From: Hippopus hippopus
Lineage: Eukaryota > Mollusca > Bivalvia > Cardiida > Cardiidae
Direction: 5' to 3'
Assembly (NCBI GenBank): GCA_946811185.2
Contig: OX328112.1
Coordinates: forward strand, 19,139,215-19,203,214
DNA: 64,000 bases
The notes under the pieces were generated by a model. The model was given only the letters and a program-made list of their open reading frames with translations, had not been told where the DNA came from and searched no databases. Position numbers and translations under genes: made by a program. Below are positions 1 through 11,990 of the stretch, in pieces (the stretch's first letter is position 1; each line of letters starts with the position of its first letter).

Positions 1-354
1 TAAAAGAAAATCAAGTGTAAGCCGTTGATCTGCCCGTAATAAGTAAACTAATACAGTTTGACATACATCTGTCTTGATGGCATCGCATGTTTTTCAATAT
101 TCACCTTATCAAAAAGCAAAAATAATGACAAAAAGTATTCGAAATTAATATAGATTCTGTTTTTTTGTATTCGAACTTTTTTTCCTGTCCTGTTTTGTTT
201 CACTCGACATTGTATTAGTGAGAAATGTATCGGTTTAAAAATGGATCTTTATAAAACTGTTCTTTCAGGTTGGCACAAAAGTTATTGACGAAAATTCATG
301 ATAAAATATAATGGGGGGAATACCGCGAAATCTGTGCCAAGATGATATAGTTAA
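1..354. other. AT-rich intergenic DNA
   Basis: No gene, RNA or recognisable repeat was seen here. The DNA is AT-rich with T-runs and no open frame of note. Confidence 0.5.
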
Positions 355-591
355 TTAACACTTCACTAAACAATACCGTATTTTAACGGCCCTGAGAGGA
401 AAGGCTTTTGAAAACATTGTGGGAAAAAGGAGAAAATGCTGGTGACCAGCATTTTCTCTTTTCTTCCACAATGTTTTCTGTATTCTCGAAGATTTATTTA
501 AACATTTCAGCCACATTTGATTTTTCGTCTGCAAATGCTTTCAATTTGGAAAAGTCTGAATGAATTTTTTGTTGTTAGGAAAAGAGTTTAA
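355..591. mobile_element. TTAA-bounded palindromic MITE, family A
   Basis: A non-autonomous inverted-repeat element. Both outer ends are TTAA next to a CTTTACCA-like sequence or its complement. The centre (about 410-479) is a near-perfect palindrome with arms of the type GAAAACATTGTGGGAAAAGG meeting at AATGCTGGTGACCAGCATT. The flanks carry the family signature of a stretch resembling TTTCAATTTGGA. There is no coding capacity. At least 20 related copies occur in the window. The family name is mine. Confidence 0.75.
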
Positions 592-849
592 TTCCATTGT
601 TCTTGTTGTTATGTGGTGCAGTTATCCAGGTGATCGGAAAAAATATTGTGGTGTCTGAAAGAATTTGAGAATTTTATTAAATGTAAGTAAAAAGCTTTTT
701 TTTTTTCAAAATAATTTATTACAGTGACATGTGTTGTAAGGGAAATAAGACAACAAATAGGAATTCAACAAATGAAATGAAATGATTTTCACTATGAAGG
801 GTATCGAACACACAAACTTCGGTTTACTAACTCTGCTAGTAACAGGGTG

Positions 850-1962
850 TTGAACAAAAGCCCCATAGGACAAAAACCCATGGACAGCCCGATAGGGCAT
901 GATCACTTTAGGACAATTACCTAATAGGGCAAAAGCACCATATAGTATAGATAAATGTCCCCAAAAGCGATATTACTTTTTGACTGGTCGCCTCTGGGTA
1001 CAGAGACGATCAAGACGAAAACAGTTGAAATCTCCGCACAGATTTTGTGCGCAAGTTTGATCTCTCATAATTTCACAAATAGAGCACAAAACTAGGATTT
1101 GAACATTTCCTTTGCTTGCGTATTCAAAAGTGCTTCGTTTGAAATACAAATATTTTCAATTTAAACGCTGAACATAAGAAAAAACAGTTCATTTCATCTG
1201 TTACTCGAGTAATTTACGTTCCCGAAAACAAACAAAATGGCCGCCACACACGATAGATTTCGTCAGTTCTTTTCCGAGATTTACATGTTATAAACGACTT
1301 CTACAAGCTCTTAATGTAATGAAAGGTTTAATAATTTGTCTTTGGTCATGTTTGTTACTAAAAGTCAATTGCATTTCGCTGCAATACAGATTAAACAGAC
1401 GAAACAGAAAGTCAGTATATCTCTATCTTTGCTACCGGAAAATTTACGATGGATTTGAGACGGTACGAGGCACAATAAATGTCCAAATATGAAAAAAAAA
1501 AAAAAAAAATCACCGTAGCGTCTCATTATTGAGACTTAAGCACCATAGTACTTAATATAGTTGAATATTATTCTCAGTGGCTCCAAAATTTATGGATCCC
1601 AGCAAATTACACTCGAAGCATCGAATATGTGTTTGGGTCGATCAGAGATTAAAGACAGTGAAAAACCATACTTGGAAACATATGTGCAAACTTGAAAATC
1701 AATCAACTTTTCATATTTTATGATATTTTATTATCCTCGATAAAATTCATACTTCAAATCTAAATATTATATCATTCATAATAATTAGGATATGTCACAG
1801 ACATAAAGTAAAAGCCAAAAAAGTCACAAGGTACACATAATATAATATCATGGAGCCTTTGTCAATGTTTCTCTTAAGGACATGAGAAATTTTTACATCA
1901 GGGTTTTTTTCCTTGGGGCTTTTGTTCTATTTGTTCTATGGGGCTTTTGTCTTTTAACCTAT
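850..1962. mobile_element. possible 1.1-kb non-autonomous DNA transposon
   Basis: A motif like ACAAAAGCCCCATAGGACAA near 855-880 recurs in inverted form near 1915-1955, giving imperfect terminal inverted repeats of about 25 bp around a 1.1-kb AT-rich interior. The interior has no open frame of note. A (A)n tract lies at 1492-1509. No target-site duplication could be fixed, so the boundaries are approximate. It could also be two unrelated fragments. Confidence 0.35.
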
Positions 1963-2121
1963 TTACCACTGACCTAATTGAACTTGACGCGTTTATTTTT
2001 ATTTATTTACCCATGCCGTTCGTTAAAGATGATTATTGATGCGTTTCAGTTTAACGTAGGACCGATTCTGGTCGACTGGGTGTACAATCTGAACTGATGC
2101 TACTGCTACACCTGTACCAGT

Positions 2122-2350
2122 TTAACCCTTTCCCAAACAATCCCTGGTTTTCACGACCCTGAGAAAGAAGCCTTCTGAAAACATTGTGGGAAAAGGAGAA
2201 AATGCTGGTAACCAGCATTTTCTCCTTTTCCCACAATGTTTTCTTCCCTTCCCAAAACAAATTTCAATCTTTTAGTCACACTAATTTTGTCGTCTGCAAA
2301 TGCTTCCAATTTGGACTAGTCTAAAATTTTGTCGTTTGGTAAAGAGTTAA
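2122..2350. mobile_element. TTAA-bounded palindromic MITE, family A
   Basis: An intact family A copy: TTAACCCTTTCCCAAAC on the left and the complement GGTAAAGAGTTAA on the right. The central palindrome at 2177-2243 has about 30-bp arms and the centre TGCTGGTAACCAGCA. Open frames across it are artefacts of the palindrome. Confidence 0.8.
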
Positions 2351-2354
2351 GCGG

Positions 2355-3230
2355 AGAGATCGAACCAAGCGATATATATCTACACGTAGTTGAGTTATCA
2401 TGTGTTTGAGCCATTGAGGTTTCGTTATAGATTGAGGACAAAACATTCAAGTTAAAATCGTTAATGAGTTCATGTTTTTATGGATAGGGGTAGCTTTTGT
2501 AAACGAGACACTTTAAAGAATACAGGAAACAAATGAATGAAGAACCATTGCTTTTTGTCATAAAAGCACCTTAGAAATAGATTGTCTTTTTAACAAAAAT
2601 GAATGCATTTAAATAAATAATTAGATAAACCATAGATGTAAAGTATACACGAAAGTCTAACAAAAACCAAACAGACAACCAAGCAAACTTTTTTTTTTAA
2701 CAGATCGGTAGATGGGTAAGACTGCCGCATGACCATCAGGACTAAACTTAGCAGTATAGAAAGAATCGTCAGTGAGGAGACGCTACAGCGATAAAAAAAA
2801 GGGAAAATGAAAGAGAGAAGAAAGAAAAAACTCTGATACAATTGAAAACAAAAGGGAAATTTAGCAAGCGAACGGAAAGGTACTGGCATTTTTGCACAAC
2901 TGTAATTCTTTTATTTTTGTATTATCAACCCTTTTTCTAAAGAATTCTTACTTTACATCCTAGGATTAATTTCATCCTGCTGCTTTTTTTTTTTTTTTTT
3001 TTATAACAGCTATCATTAATCGATCGATCGATTGATTGATTAAATTTTATTTGTTGGCTAAGGACTATCTAAAAAACTCTAACTGAAATTTATCCCAAGT
3101 GCGTACTGTTGGCCCATCGACATGGCGACAGATGGGCGTGAAGTTGCAAGCATTTTCCTTTTTTCAAATTACGATTTCAAAAGCCTTCTTTCTTACAGGC
3201 GTCCAAACGCAATCTTGACCGTATGATGAA
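2355..3230. other. intergenic DNA without recognised gene
   Basis: No gene seen. There is a T-run at 2983-3002, followed at 3017-3042 by a short (ATCG/ATTG)n tract like the 3' tails of SINEs elsewhere in the window. That tract may be the remnant tail of a decayed SINE. Confidence 0.4.
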
Positions 3231-3234
3231 GGGT

Positions 3235-3525
3235 TTAGACAGTGCAATGTTTCGCATCTCTACACAGTAAACTTGAATATGAGCAGCGGAGTTTGAATAA
3301 TGTATCTGTGTGTTGCATTGTACCATGCAATTCCGTACAAAGTAATGGATCCCTAAAATCCATTTTGTTACATAACCGACTGAACCAAGAGGTAATATGG
3401 TCCTTTTACATGCAGAAAATTTAAAGACATTAAAAAATGTTCGGCCTATTTCAGCCTGCACGGACTGACATGGGTGGATACTTTTTTGCAGATGCATAAA
3501 AACCCCATTTTCACAGAGTATTTCT
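3235..3525. mobile_element. palindromic MITE, family C (degraded)
   Basis: A decayed copy of a family whose better copies start with GAGCCATGCTCTG and have a GC-rich core. Visible here are the subterminal ATGGATCC, the CAGCCTGCACGGACTGACA core and the right-end motif CATTTTCACAGAG. It ends just upstream of the first coding exon of the STAND gene, so it lies in that gene's 5' intron or promoter area. Confidence 0.6.
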
Positions 3526-3538
3526 TATATATTTTCAG

Positions 3539-6500
3539 ATGGCTCGCGTCAGCCCAGTGAATGAGGAATTAGTTATAGCAGACAAAGAAGTTGAAGGTCC
3601 TCATCATTCTTACAAGCTGTCAAGACTTTTTCTCACGTGTGGGCCGTATCTCACGAGAGAACTACTTTTACAACATGTACAAAACACGGAGGGGTGTTAT
3701 TCGGTCCAAGATTTCTTAGCTGTGAAGGATACCAAAGCAAAGCTTACGGCTTTAAAAAACAATAAAAAGGTTATGACACAGGCTCAGTTTGACTTTATTT
3801 ATCCTGCAAATAGTGAAGAAATAGACATTAAAGCTTGGGACTTATCGCTGTTAGTGATCGTGTTAGTGCATTGTTTTGAGTTACAATTTATAGATTCAAA
3901 TTATGTCCAAAAGATCAAACAGTTTCGCCACTATCTCTTCGGCAAAACGTCTGGGTTTTCGATCTCGGGTTCAGAATTTGAACAGAAATGGGAAGAACTG
4001 TCAACTTTCTTCCTAGAATCAGCGAATAGCCTACTCTCAGACGAACATACTGAGTTTGTGGTTAAGCTGATTAGAGAAATCGGTGAAGAGGCTGCATCGT
4101 CCGAGGATGAAAAACAATTTTTACTGGAATGTCATAAATGGCTACAGGAAGTCGGGGAAGGAAAGCCAGCCAAAGGTCAAAATATTTTCAAAGGTAAAAT
4201 ATCTTTTGAATCAGTCTCGTTTCATTATAATTTGGTTATAATTTGGTGTATGTATAATTCTGATTCATGGCAAATAAACTTCATCATGACCGTTGTTTTG
4301 GTATAACTCAGAATTGGAGGTAAACTGCTCTCAACATATTTTTCTATAAATGCTATTTTGACCCTTTTAACCACAAATGTGATTTTACATGTAGTTGTTT
4401 TTGTGGATAAACTAAATCAATATCAAATTGCACAGAACAAACGCCATGATCACAGGTCTGTGTTATATCTTGTCAGATTTTCAGACAAAAAAAAAAAACG
4501 AAAAAAATAGGACTTTTCTAGATATTAAAAGAATTTGAAGACGAAAAACGAAATGTAGTTCAAACGATGGGATTTGTCGTTGAAATGATTAAAAAAAAAA
4601 CATTGTGGGAAAATGACAAAATCCTCGCTACAAGCAATAGCCTTTTTCTCTGCATGTTTTTTAAGATTGGTATTCCCCAAGTCGTGAAAACCCGTCCATT
4701 GAAGGGAAGAGAGTATAATATTCTCGTTTCTTTTTACTGTATTTCCATGTAACATATTTCGAGCTCATAGGATGAAAAAACCTCTGAAAAAAAAAAATTG
4801 GACATTTTCATGTGCTATACCGAAATGGTATCCCTGTATGCTTAAGTATGATAGCATCTTCATAAATCTTTGTCTCAAACCTTGACTAGTTTGAAAAAAA
4901 AATCAAAGAAGGCTTCGAGCCGTTCAGAATTATTGGTTAAAAATATCGTTTACAGTTTATTTTGATTAAGTAAAACCGAATTTAAATGCATCAAATTTTG
5001 TACTGAAATAATAAAAAAAAAATCTCGTTTCAGAGACGGCAAAGATTCTCCGTGCACACGCTAAAACGCTAGAACGTATGCATTTGACATCTGCTACCAC
5101 CGAAATAACGGTCTTGATCGGAAAGTTCAAGAGTACAAACATTCTCGTATTGAAAGGTCCAAAAGGAAGCGGAAAAACACATTTAGCAAGGACCATCATG
5201 TATAACATGATGAAAGAAGATGAAACTGAGCAAGCAACTATTCGTTCTCCGTCTGAAATTCAGAAACATGTGGGTGGTAGAAAAAAACTTGTTGTCCTCG
5301 TTGACGGTGCCCTCGGCCAGTTTATCACAGACCAGAACGAGCTCCAGGAATGGAATGATCATCTAAATACACTGATATCTCAGATTGGAGATGGTAAACT
5401 AATGCTAATTTTTACAATTCGGTCTAACATTCTACAAGCTTGCAAAGAGGAGGCGATATACAACCTATTTAAAATGGGTAACATTGTCGACGTAACAACA
5501 TTTTTAGACAGGCGAAATGCTCTGGTGGTACATGCCGCCATAAATGAAGTTAGACTTACCGAAGAAAGAATTAGAGCCTTGTGCACCATGGATTTAAAAG
5601 GGATCGGCTTTCAGCTCTTGTGTTCGAAGTTTGTGAGAGGAACATTTGAGGACATAGTTCAGTCGTTTAAGAACCCATTCCTTGCTATGAAAGACGAGGT
5701 ACAGATGATGCAAGCAGAGTATCAAATTTATTTTATGACACTTATACTAACGCTGTTCTCGAAAGACAAACTTAGAATGTCTATGTTAAATGAGAGACAA
5801 TTTTTCATCAAGGTAAAGCAATTTTGGAGTTCAGTGTCCCTTGATGCAGCGAACATAGAGAAGGCTGCAAATAATCTAGTCGGTTTGTATCTCACAGTAT
5901 CCGGCGATGGATATTCTTTTCTAAATGACACTATTCTGGAAACAGTGTTTCTGGTTGCCATAGAAACCGTTCAAAGCTTATTGATGGATTGTTGTCCGCT
6001 GAAATACCTTGGCGAGTTCACACAGCACATTGAAACGCACAAAATTTCTTTTAATTATCTAATCAACAGATTCATGAAAGAAGATGATCTCAATGCGATG
6101 GCTGGCCTTGATATCTGGACTAATGATGCATTTGTGAAAGCCGCTGTTACAAAACTTGGAGTTCCCTTTTTCTACAAACAGGACAAGACACAAAGGTGTT
6201 TAGTAGTTTATCTTTCGGGATACGGACATTTAATTGCACTGAAACATTTAGACGGTAATAATAACGTTTTGAAACAAATTCCCCAAACAGAGATCTATGA
6301 TCAGTTACACAAAAGTTTGCTGAACGCATGCGCAAACTCGCAGTATGATGTTGTGGAGTACCTCGTGGTGGCTAAACACGTGCCAGTAACAGATGATATG
6401 CTGTTTAAGTCACTTGAAGGTCGGGATGATCCAAAAGTGCTTTCATTTTTGATAAATCATGGTGGTGACATTAAAGCATTGCGACCAAATGGTAAGAACC

Positions 6501-8710
6501 TTTTCCATGTCGCATGTGCTAAAGGGAAAGAAAATATATTAGAATACATCTATGTCATATGTGAAGAACTGTCACAGGCAACTGATAAAAGGGGATGGAC
6601 GGCCTTGCATTTTGCTGCAAAAGGTGGCTCAGTTCCGTGTTACGAGTTTGTGGAGAATTATCGAAAATATCCGGCAGACACATCAACGAACAAAGGATCC
6701 AGAGTGATTCACATAGCGGCCGACGGTTCGGCAGGCTTTCTTGCCTATCTTGTTAGTAACGGAATTGACGTTAAGGCAAGGACCGATACAGGACAAACAG
6801 TGCTTCATATTGCTGCCTTACTTAGAAATATTGACAACTTATGGTTCATCTGTGAAGTGTATAAAGACCTTTTAGCCCAGAAAGATGATAACGGTTGGAA
6901 TGCTCTTCACTATGCGGCAAAAGGGGGTTCTGTCGAGTGTATCCGCTACCTGATTTACCAAGGACTTGACCACAGAAGCCCCACGTCAGAAGGCAAAACG
7001 GTATTGCACATTGCAGCAGAGAGTGGGATGCGCGAAGCAGTTACCTATCTTTGTAAGTCTTACAAGGAACTGTACAAAGTTGTTGATAGTACAGGACGTA
7101 GCCCATTGTACCTGGCCTGTCTTGAGGGCTTTGGTAAAGCGATTTCGGAGCTGATTGAAAATGGAATGGACCCCACAGTGCGGACATTTACCGGTGAAAC
7201 AATTGTGCATGCTTGTATACGAAATGGATCAATGAATAACCTACGTTATGTTTGTGAAAACTTTGAAGAGTTGTTGAGGAGTAAAGATAAAGATGGAAGC
7301 AATGTCCTTCACTTTGCTGCAATAGAAGGGTCAAAAGAAATTTTAGTTTATTTACTGTCACATGGGTTAGACCCACAGGAAAATGCTTCTAAGGGAAAGA
7401 GTTTACTGCACTCGGCGGCAAGCAAAGATAAGTTGGAAAATATAAAGTACATTTGTGTAAACTTTCCAGAAATGATCCAGAGTAATGACAATAAACAACG
7501 TAATGCGCTGTATTATGCTGCAATGTTTGGAAGCATTGAAACCTTGAAATATCTGATAAGTGTTGGTGTTGATACCGAAATATTTGGTAGTCTAGGAATA
7601 ACACTTATTCATGGACTCCTGAAAGGGAAGAGAATTGACAATGCAATGTTTATTTGTGACACTTTCCATCACATGCTAGAAGTCAGCGACGATGATGGAA
7701 ACAGGCCTCTACATTATACTGCTATAACAGACTCTACAGGCTTCCTGTCGTATCTCCTTGAAACAAAGAGACTAGATCCCTATACCCGAAACTCTCTCGG
7801 CAAGACAATACTGCATCTAGCTGCTTATTATGGTCATCTAAACCTCGTGAAGCATTTATGCAGAACATATAGAACAATTATGAAGTTGGAAGATTCGAAG
7901 GGATGGAATGCCATGCATGACGCGGCGTCCGGTGGTTCCCTAGACTGTTTGATTTATCTTATACGAAAGGGTATCAGAGCAGGAGCTCGAACAGCAGACA
8001 GGAGAACGATCCTCCATGTTGCAGCTCATCACGGCCGAGTAGAAGCGATCAAATGGATTTGTAAGCAGTACAAAGCTATGATTAAGGAACTAGGTGAGTT
8101 CGATTGGACAGTCTTGCATGATGCCGCTAGTGGGTCCTCTCTCACTTGTTTAAGATATCTTTTGAAGCAAGGTGTTAATCCTAATGTAATAAGTGCTGAT
8201 GGTAAGACGATTCTTCATGTAGCTGCTTGTTTCGGAAAGGTCGAGGTGGTGGATTATCTTTGTGCCAAGCATAAAGACCTGATTAACATGTGTGACTTTG
8301 AAGGTAATAACGCTCTTCACTACGCGGCAATGGGAGGAAAATATGAAAACTTCATAGCTCTAGTTCTAGAGAACATTGAAAAACATGCTGTGAATCTAAA
8401 TGGTGATACTGTACTTCATACCGCTGCGAAATCTCGATCCGTTGACATAGTAACCTACATTTGTCGCAATCATTTAGAGTTTCTTCGGGAGAGGGACCGG
8501 TACGGGTGGACAGCACTTCACAGCGCTGCGGCTGGAGGGTCTATTGAATGTGTAGAAATTTTAATTAAACATGGTTCAAATCCTGAAGCTGTGACCAAAG
8601 ATGGTGCAACGATACTCACTCTATCCGAAGAACATCCGTTGCTGAATGAATGGTTGAGGTCCAAAATGGCCGTGAGGAAAGCGAATTGTAACATGTGTGT
8701 CTTACAGTAG
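3539..8710 (+). CDS. HEPN-like / STAND NTPase / ankyrin-repeat protein with CaaX terminus
   Basis: Two coding exons, 3539-4193 and 5034-8710, join across a GT..AG intron in matching phase to give 1443 residues. Residues ~25-200 resemble the helical HEPN-type domain of DZIP3-like proteins. Residues ~234-420 form a STAND-type NTPase with a Walker A motif (GPKGSGKT, 260-267) and a Walker B-like VVLVDG with Asp309. A helical linker follows, then about 20 ankyrin repeats (~640-1425) with the LHxAA signature. The last four residues, CVLQ, form a CaaX prenylation box. STAND proteins of this plan are expanded in bivalves and are thought to act as cytoplasmic sensors: ankyrin repeats bind the ligand and the NTPase oligomerises. 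That role is family inference. An AG directly before the ATG suggests a 5'UTR intron. AATAAA lies near 8771. The domain order is clear, but the exact ligand is unknown. Confidence 0.88.
4194..5033 (+). other. intron of the STAND/ankyrin gene
   Basis: The intron begins GTAAAA and ends TCGTTTCAG. Both exons stay in frame when joined, with one base left over at the donor and two taken from the acceptor side. It contains A-runs and a decayed half of a family A palindromic element near 4590-4720. The open frame of exon 1 runs on into it for 37 codons, but that extension is not expected to be translated. Confidence 0.85.
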
Positions 8711-9198
8711 GTCTACGTGTAATGTGTATTTATTATATTCCTATCAGTGAATTACTGGAATCTCACAGTGAATAAAACCACTAGTGATGATAACTATGGT
8801 ATCATCACTAGTGACGATATAGTTTTAGAATGTTTGCCAGAACTACTTTTTTCCTATATTGCTCATATTGAACCATTCTTGATAATTATTAGAATAAAAA
8901 AGGATGAAGTAGGAATATGATAAATAGGATAATCAACTTCTTGTCCTCTATATCAACTTCAACATGAGATGACAGGGTTATAGCAAGAATAATTACCTCC
9001 CTTTCATTAATGCAGATGAGATAGACAACGTGGTAGGGTATTTGTGTAGGTGCTTTAGCCGAGGCTGATGGATTTTGACAACTGAAACGCCGCGTCTTCG
9101 TCTGTTTGTCTGCAAAAAGTGCACCACCTTTCTTCTAGAACGCCACTCACATGTATTGCCCAAAAGCTAATGATAGCAACCTTTGTACGGGATAAATA
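8711..9198. other. 3' flank of the STAND gene
   Basis: This stretch holds candidate polyadenylation signals (AATAAA at about 8771 and AATAAAA at about 8891) and an imperfect palindrome at 8782-8818 around TCATCACTAGTGA. No gene is seen. It ends at the target-site duplication of the large mobile element. Confidence 0.5.
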
Positions 9199-9204
9199 TA
9201 TGGA
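9199..9204. repeat. left target-site duplication (TATGGA)
   Basis: Six bases identical to 20673-20678, directly abutting the first base of the inverted repeat. Six-base duplications are the hallmark of Polinton/Maverick insertion. Confidence 0.88.
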
Positions 9205-9213
9205 AGTAGTAAA

Positions 9214-9267
9214 GGACGTCTCCATACGGACACACTCCGGCCTGAGTGTGTCCGTATGGAGACGTCC
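9214..9267. repeat. perfect subterminal hairpin, left end
   Basis: A 24-bp perfect inverted repeat (9214-9237 and 9244-9267) with a 6-base spacer, starting nine bases inside the element end. It contains CTCCATACGGACACAC. The same hairpin sits at the other end. It may be a recombinase recognition site or a replication-end structure; this is inference. Confidence 0.85.
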
Positions 9268-9269
9268 CT

Positions 9270-9485
9270 GAGTGCCGTATATCACCGTCCCTGACAAAAA
9301 ATGTGTCCCTATATGCTGTCCCCGAAAGATTTTGTCCGTATGGTAACGTCCCTGAGAGGGATTTAGCATTCAAAATGGCGGCCTTGCGGAGGACACTCTG
9401 GGGATGTGTCCCTATTTGCTGTCCCCGAAAGATTTTTTTTATTTTGTCCCTAGGTTCTCTTCCCTGAGAGGGATTTAGCATTCAA
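9270..9485. repeat. iterated subterminal motifs
   Basis: Repeated short words: CAGGGACG or its complement, ATACGGACA, and CTTTCGGGGACAGCA followed by GGGACACA. They occur several times in the first ~280 bp of the element and in mirror image at 20392-20608. Subterminal iterations of this sort often bind transposase or integrase; that role is inferred. Confidence 0.6.
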
Positions 9486-9524
9486 AGTGTAGGCCTTATG
9501 ACTGACAGACTGGGTAAAAAATGG

Positions 9525-11425
9525 CCAGATCACTGAGTTGGACTTAGTTTTTTTCACCCTATGAATGATTTTTTTCTCTCTAAAAGGTTGACCATTGAGT
9601 TGGACTTAGACTTTTTCTTATCTATGATTGATTTCTTCTCTCTAAATGTCTGAGCACTGAGTTGAACTTAGACTTTTTTTTACCCTATGTATGATTTTTC
9701 TCTCTAAAAGGAATTTGTCCCTATATCAGTGAGTTGGACTTAGTTTTTTACCCTATGGATGATTTTCTCTCTTTCTAAAAGCCTGACCATTGAGTTGGAC
9801 TTAGATTTTTTTGCACTATAAATGATTTCTAAATGTCTGAGCACTGAGTTGTACTTAGTTTTTTCTTCACCTATGTATGATTTTTTTCTCTTTCTAATTG
9901 CCTGACCATTGAGTTGGACTTAGTTTTTTCACCCTATGAATGAATTTTCTTTCTAAATGTCTGGACCTTGAGTTGGACTTAGTCTTTTTTCTGCATCTAT
10001 GAATGATTTTTTCTTTTTTAAAAGGAATTTGTCCCTATATCAGTGAGATGGACTTAGTTTTTTACCCTATGGATGATTTTCTCTCTTTCTAAAAGCCTGA
10101 CCATTGAGTTGGACTTAGATTTTTTTGCACTATAAATGATTTCTAAATGTCTGAGCACTGAGTTGTACTTAGTTTTTTCTTCACCTATGTATGATTTTTT
10201 TCTCTTTCTAATTGCCTGACCATTGAGTTGGACTTAGACTTTTTTCTGCATCTCTATGAATGATTTCTCTTTTCTAAAAGGAAATTTAACCTATATCACT
10301 GAGTTGGTCTTAGCTTTTTTCCCCTATGAATGATTTTCTCTCTTTCTAAAAGCCTGATCACTGAGTTGGACTTAGTTTTTTTTCTTCACCTATGTATGAT
10401 TTTTTTCTCTCTAAAAGGAATTTATCCCTATATCACTGAGTTGGACTTAGTTTTTTCACCCTATGAATGAATTTTCTTTCTAAATGTCTGGACCTTGAGT
10501 TGGACTTAGTCTTTTTTCTGCATCTATGAATGATTTTTTCTTTTCTAAAAGGAATTTGTCCCTATATCAGTGAGTTGGACTTAGACTTTTTTCTTATCTA
10601 AATGTTTGGCCATTGAGTTGAACTTAGCTTTTTTTCATCCTATGAATGATTTTTCTCTCTAAAAGGAATTTGTCCCTATATCAGTGAGTTGGACTTAGTT
10701 TTTTTCACCTATGAATGAATTCTCTTTTCTAATTGCCTAATCATTGAGTTGAACTTAGACTTTTTTACCCTATGATTGATTTTCTCTCTTTCTAAAAGCC
10801 TGACCATTGAGTTGGACTTAGTTTTTTCACCCTATGGATGATTTTTCTCTCTAAAAGACTGACCATTGAGTTGGACTTAGACTTTTTTCTGCATCTATGA
10901 ATGATTTCTCTAAAAGACTGAGCGCTGAGTTGGACTTAGTCTTTTTTCTGCATCTATGAATGATTTTTCTTTTCTAAAAGGAATTTGTCCCTATATCACT
11001 GAGTTGGACTTAGACTTTTTTCTACATCTATGAATGAATTCTCTTTTCTAAATGCCTAACCATTGAGTTGAACATAGACTTTTTTTTACCCTATGAATGA
11101 TTTTCTTTCTAAAAGCCTGACCACTGAGTTGGACTTAGTCTTTTTTCTGCATCTATGAATGATTTTTTCTCTCTAAAAGGAATTTGTCCCTATATCACTG
11201 AGTTGGACTTAGACTTTTTTCTACATCTATGAATGAATTCTCTTTTCTAAATGGCTAACCATTGAGTTGAACATAGACTTTTTTTTACCCTATGAATGAA
11301 TTCTCTTTTCTAAAAGGAATTTGTCCCTATATCACTGAGTTGGACTTAGTCTTTCTGATTTTTTTCTGCATCTATGAATGAATTTTCTCTCTAAAAGCCT
11401 GAGCACTGAGTTGGACTTAGACTTT
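9525..11425. repeat. satellite-like tandem array inside left TIR
   Basis: About 30 degenerate units of roughly 55-75 bp. Each carries TGAGTTGGACTTAG, a T-run, a CTATGAATGATTT-like word and a CTCTCTAAAAG-like word. Two linker types recur: GGAATTTGTCCCTATATCA and a CCTGACCAT-like linker. A higher-order copy is visible: 9720-9905 recurs near 10030-10220. Stop codons occur in all frames, so the array is not coding. Its mirror image is at 18338-20238. Confidence 0.85.
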
Positions 11426-11464
11426 TTCTGAGTTTTTTACTCTTCGGAGTGTAACTCTTCTAAA

Positions 11465-11990
11465 AGAAGTTTGACAATTTGAAGAAAGATAGAACTTTCA
11501 TGGTAATGGTTAGTCCTGAAAAGGACTGTTGGGTTAGCTCTGAAAAGAGCTGTGACAATTTGAAGAAATGACAACTTGAAGATAGAACTTTCGTCTGACA
11601 GCTTGAAGATAGAACTTTCTTCTGATAGCTTGAAGGTAGAACTTTCGTCTGACAACTTGAAAATAGATCTTTCGTCTGTCCTCTTGAAGATAGAACTCGT
11701 AGTAGATGCTTAGTCCTGAAAAGGACTGTTGGGTTAGCTCTGAAAAGAGCTGTGACAATTTGAAGAAATGACAACTTGAAGATAGAACTTTCTTCTGATA
11801 GCTTGAAGGTAGAACTTTCGTCTGACAATTTGAAGAAATGGCAATTTGAAGATAGAACTTTCGTCTGATAGCTTGAAGGTAGAACTTTCGTCTGACAATT
11901 TGAAGAAATGACAATTTGAAAAAAAAGATAGAACTTACGTCTGACAATTTGAAGAAAGGTAGAACTTTCGTGGTAGATGGTTAGCCCTGA
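11465..11990. repeat. second tandem array in left TIR (24-30 bp units)
   Basis: Units like GAAGATAGAACTTTCGTCTG and ACAATTTGAAGAAATG alternate with CTGAAAAGGACTG-type palindromes. On the minus strand all three frames stay open for 70-140 codons because the unit lacks stops, giving repetitive Lys/Arg/Phe/Leu/Ser-rich translations. I treat these as repeat artefacts. The mirror copy is at 17773-18298. Confidence 0.7.

Noticed and set aside
11437..11947. Three overlapping minus-strand frames (72-137 codons), and their mirror copies at 17816-18326
   Set aside because: They are translations of a tandem repeat whose unit lacks stops in all three frames. Residue patterns are purely repetitive and there is no independent sign of coding.
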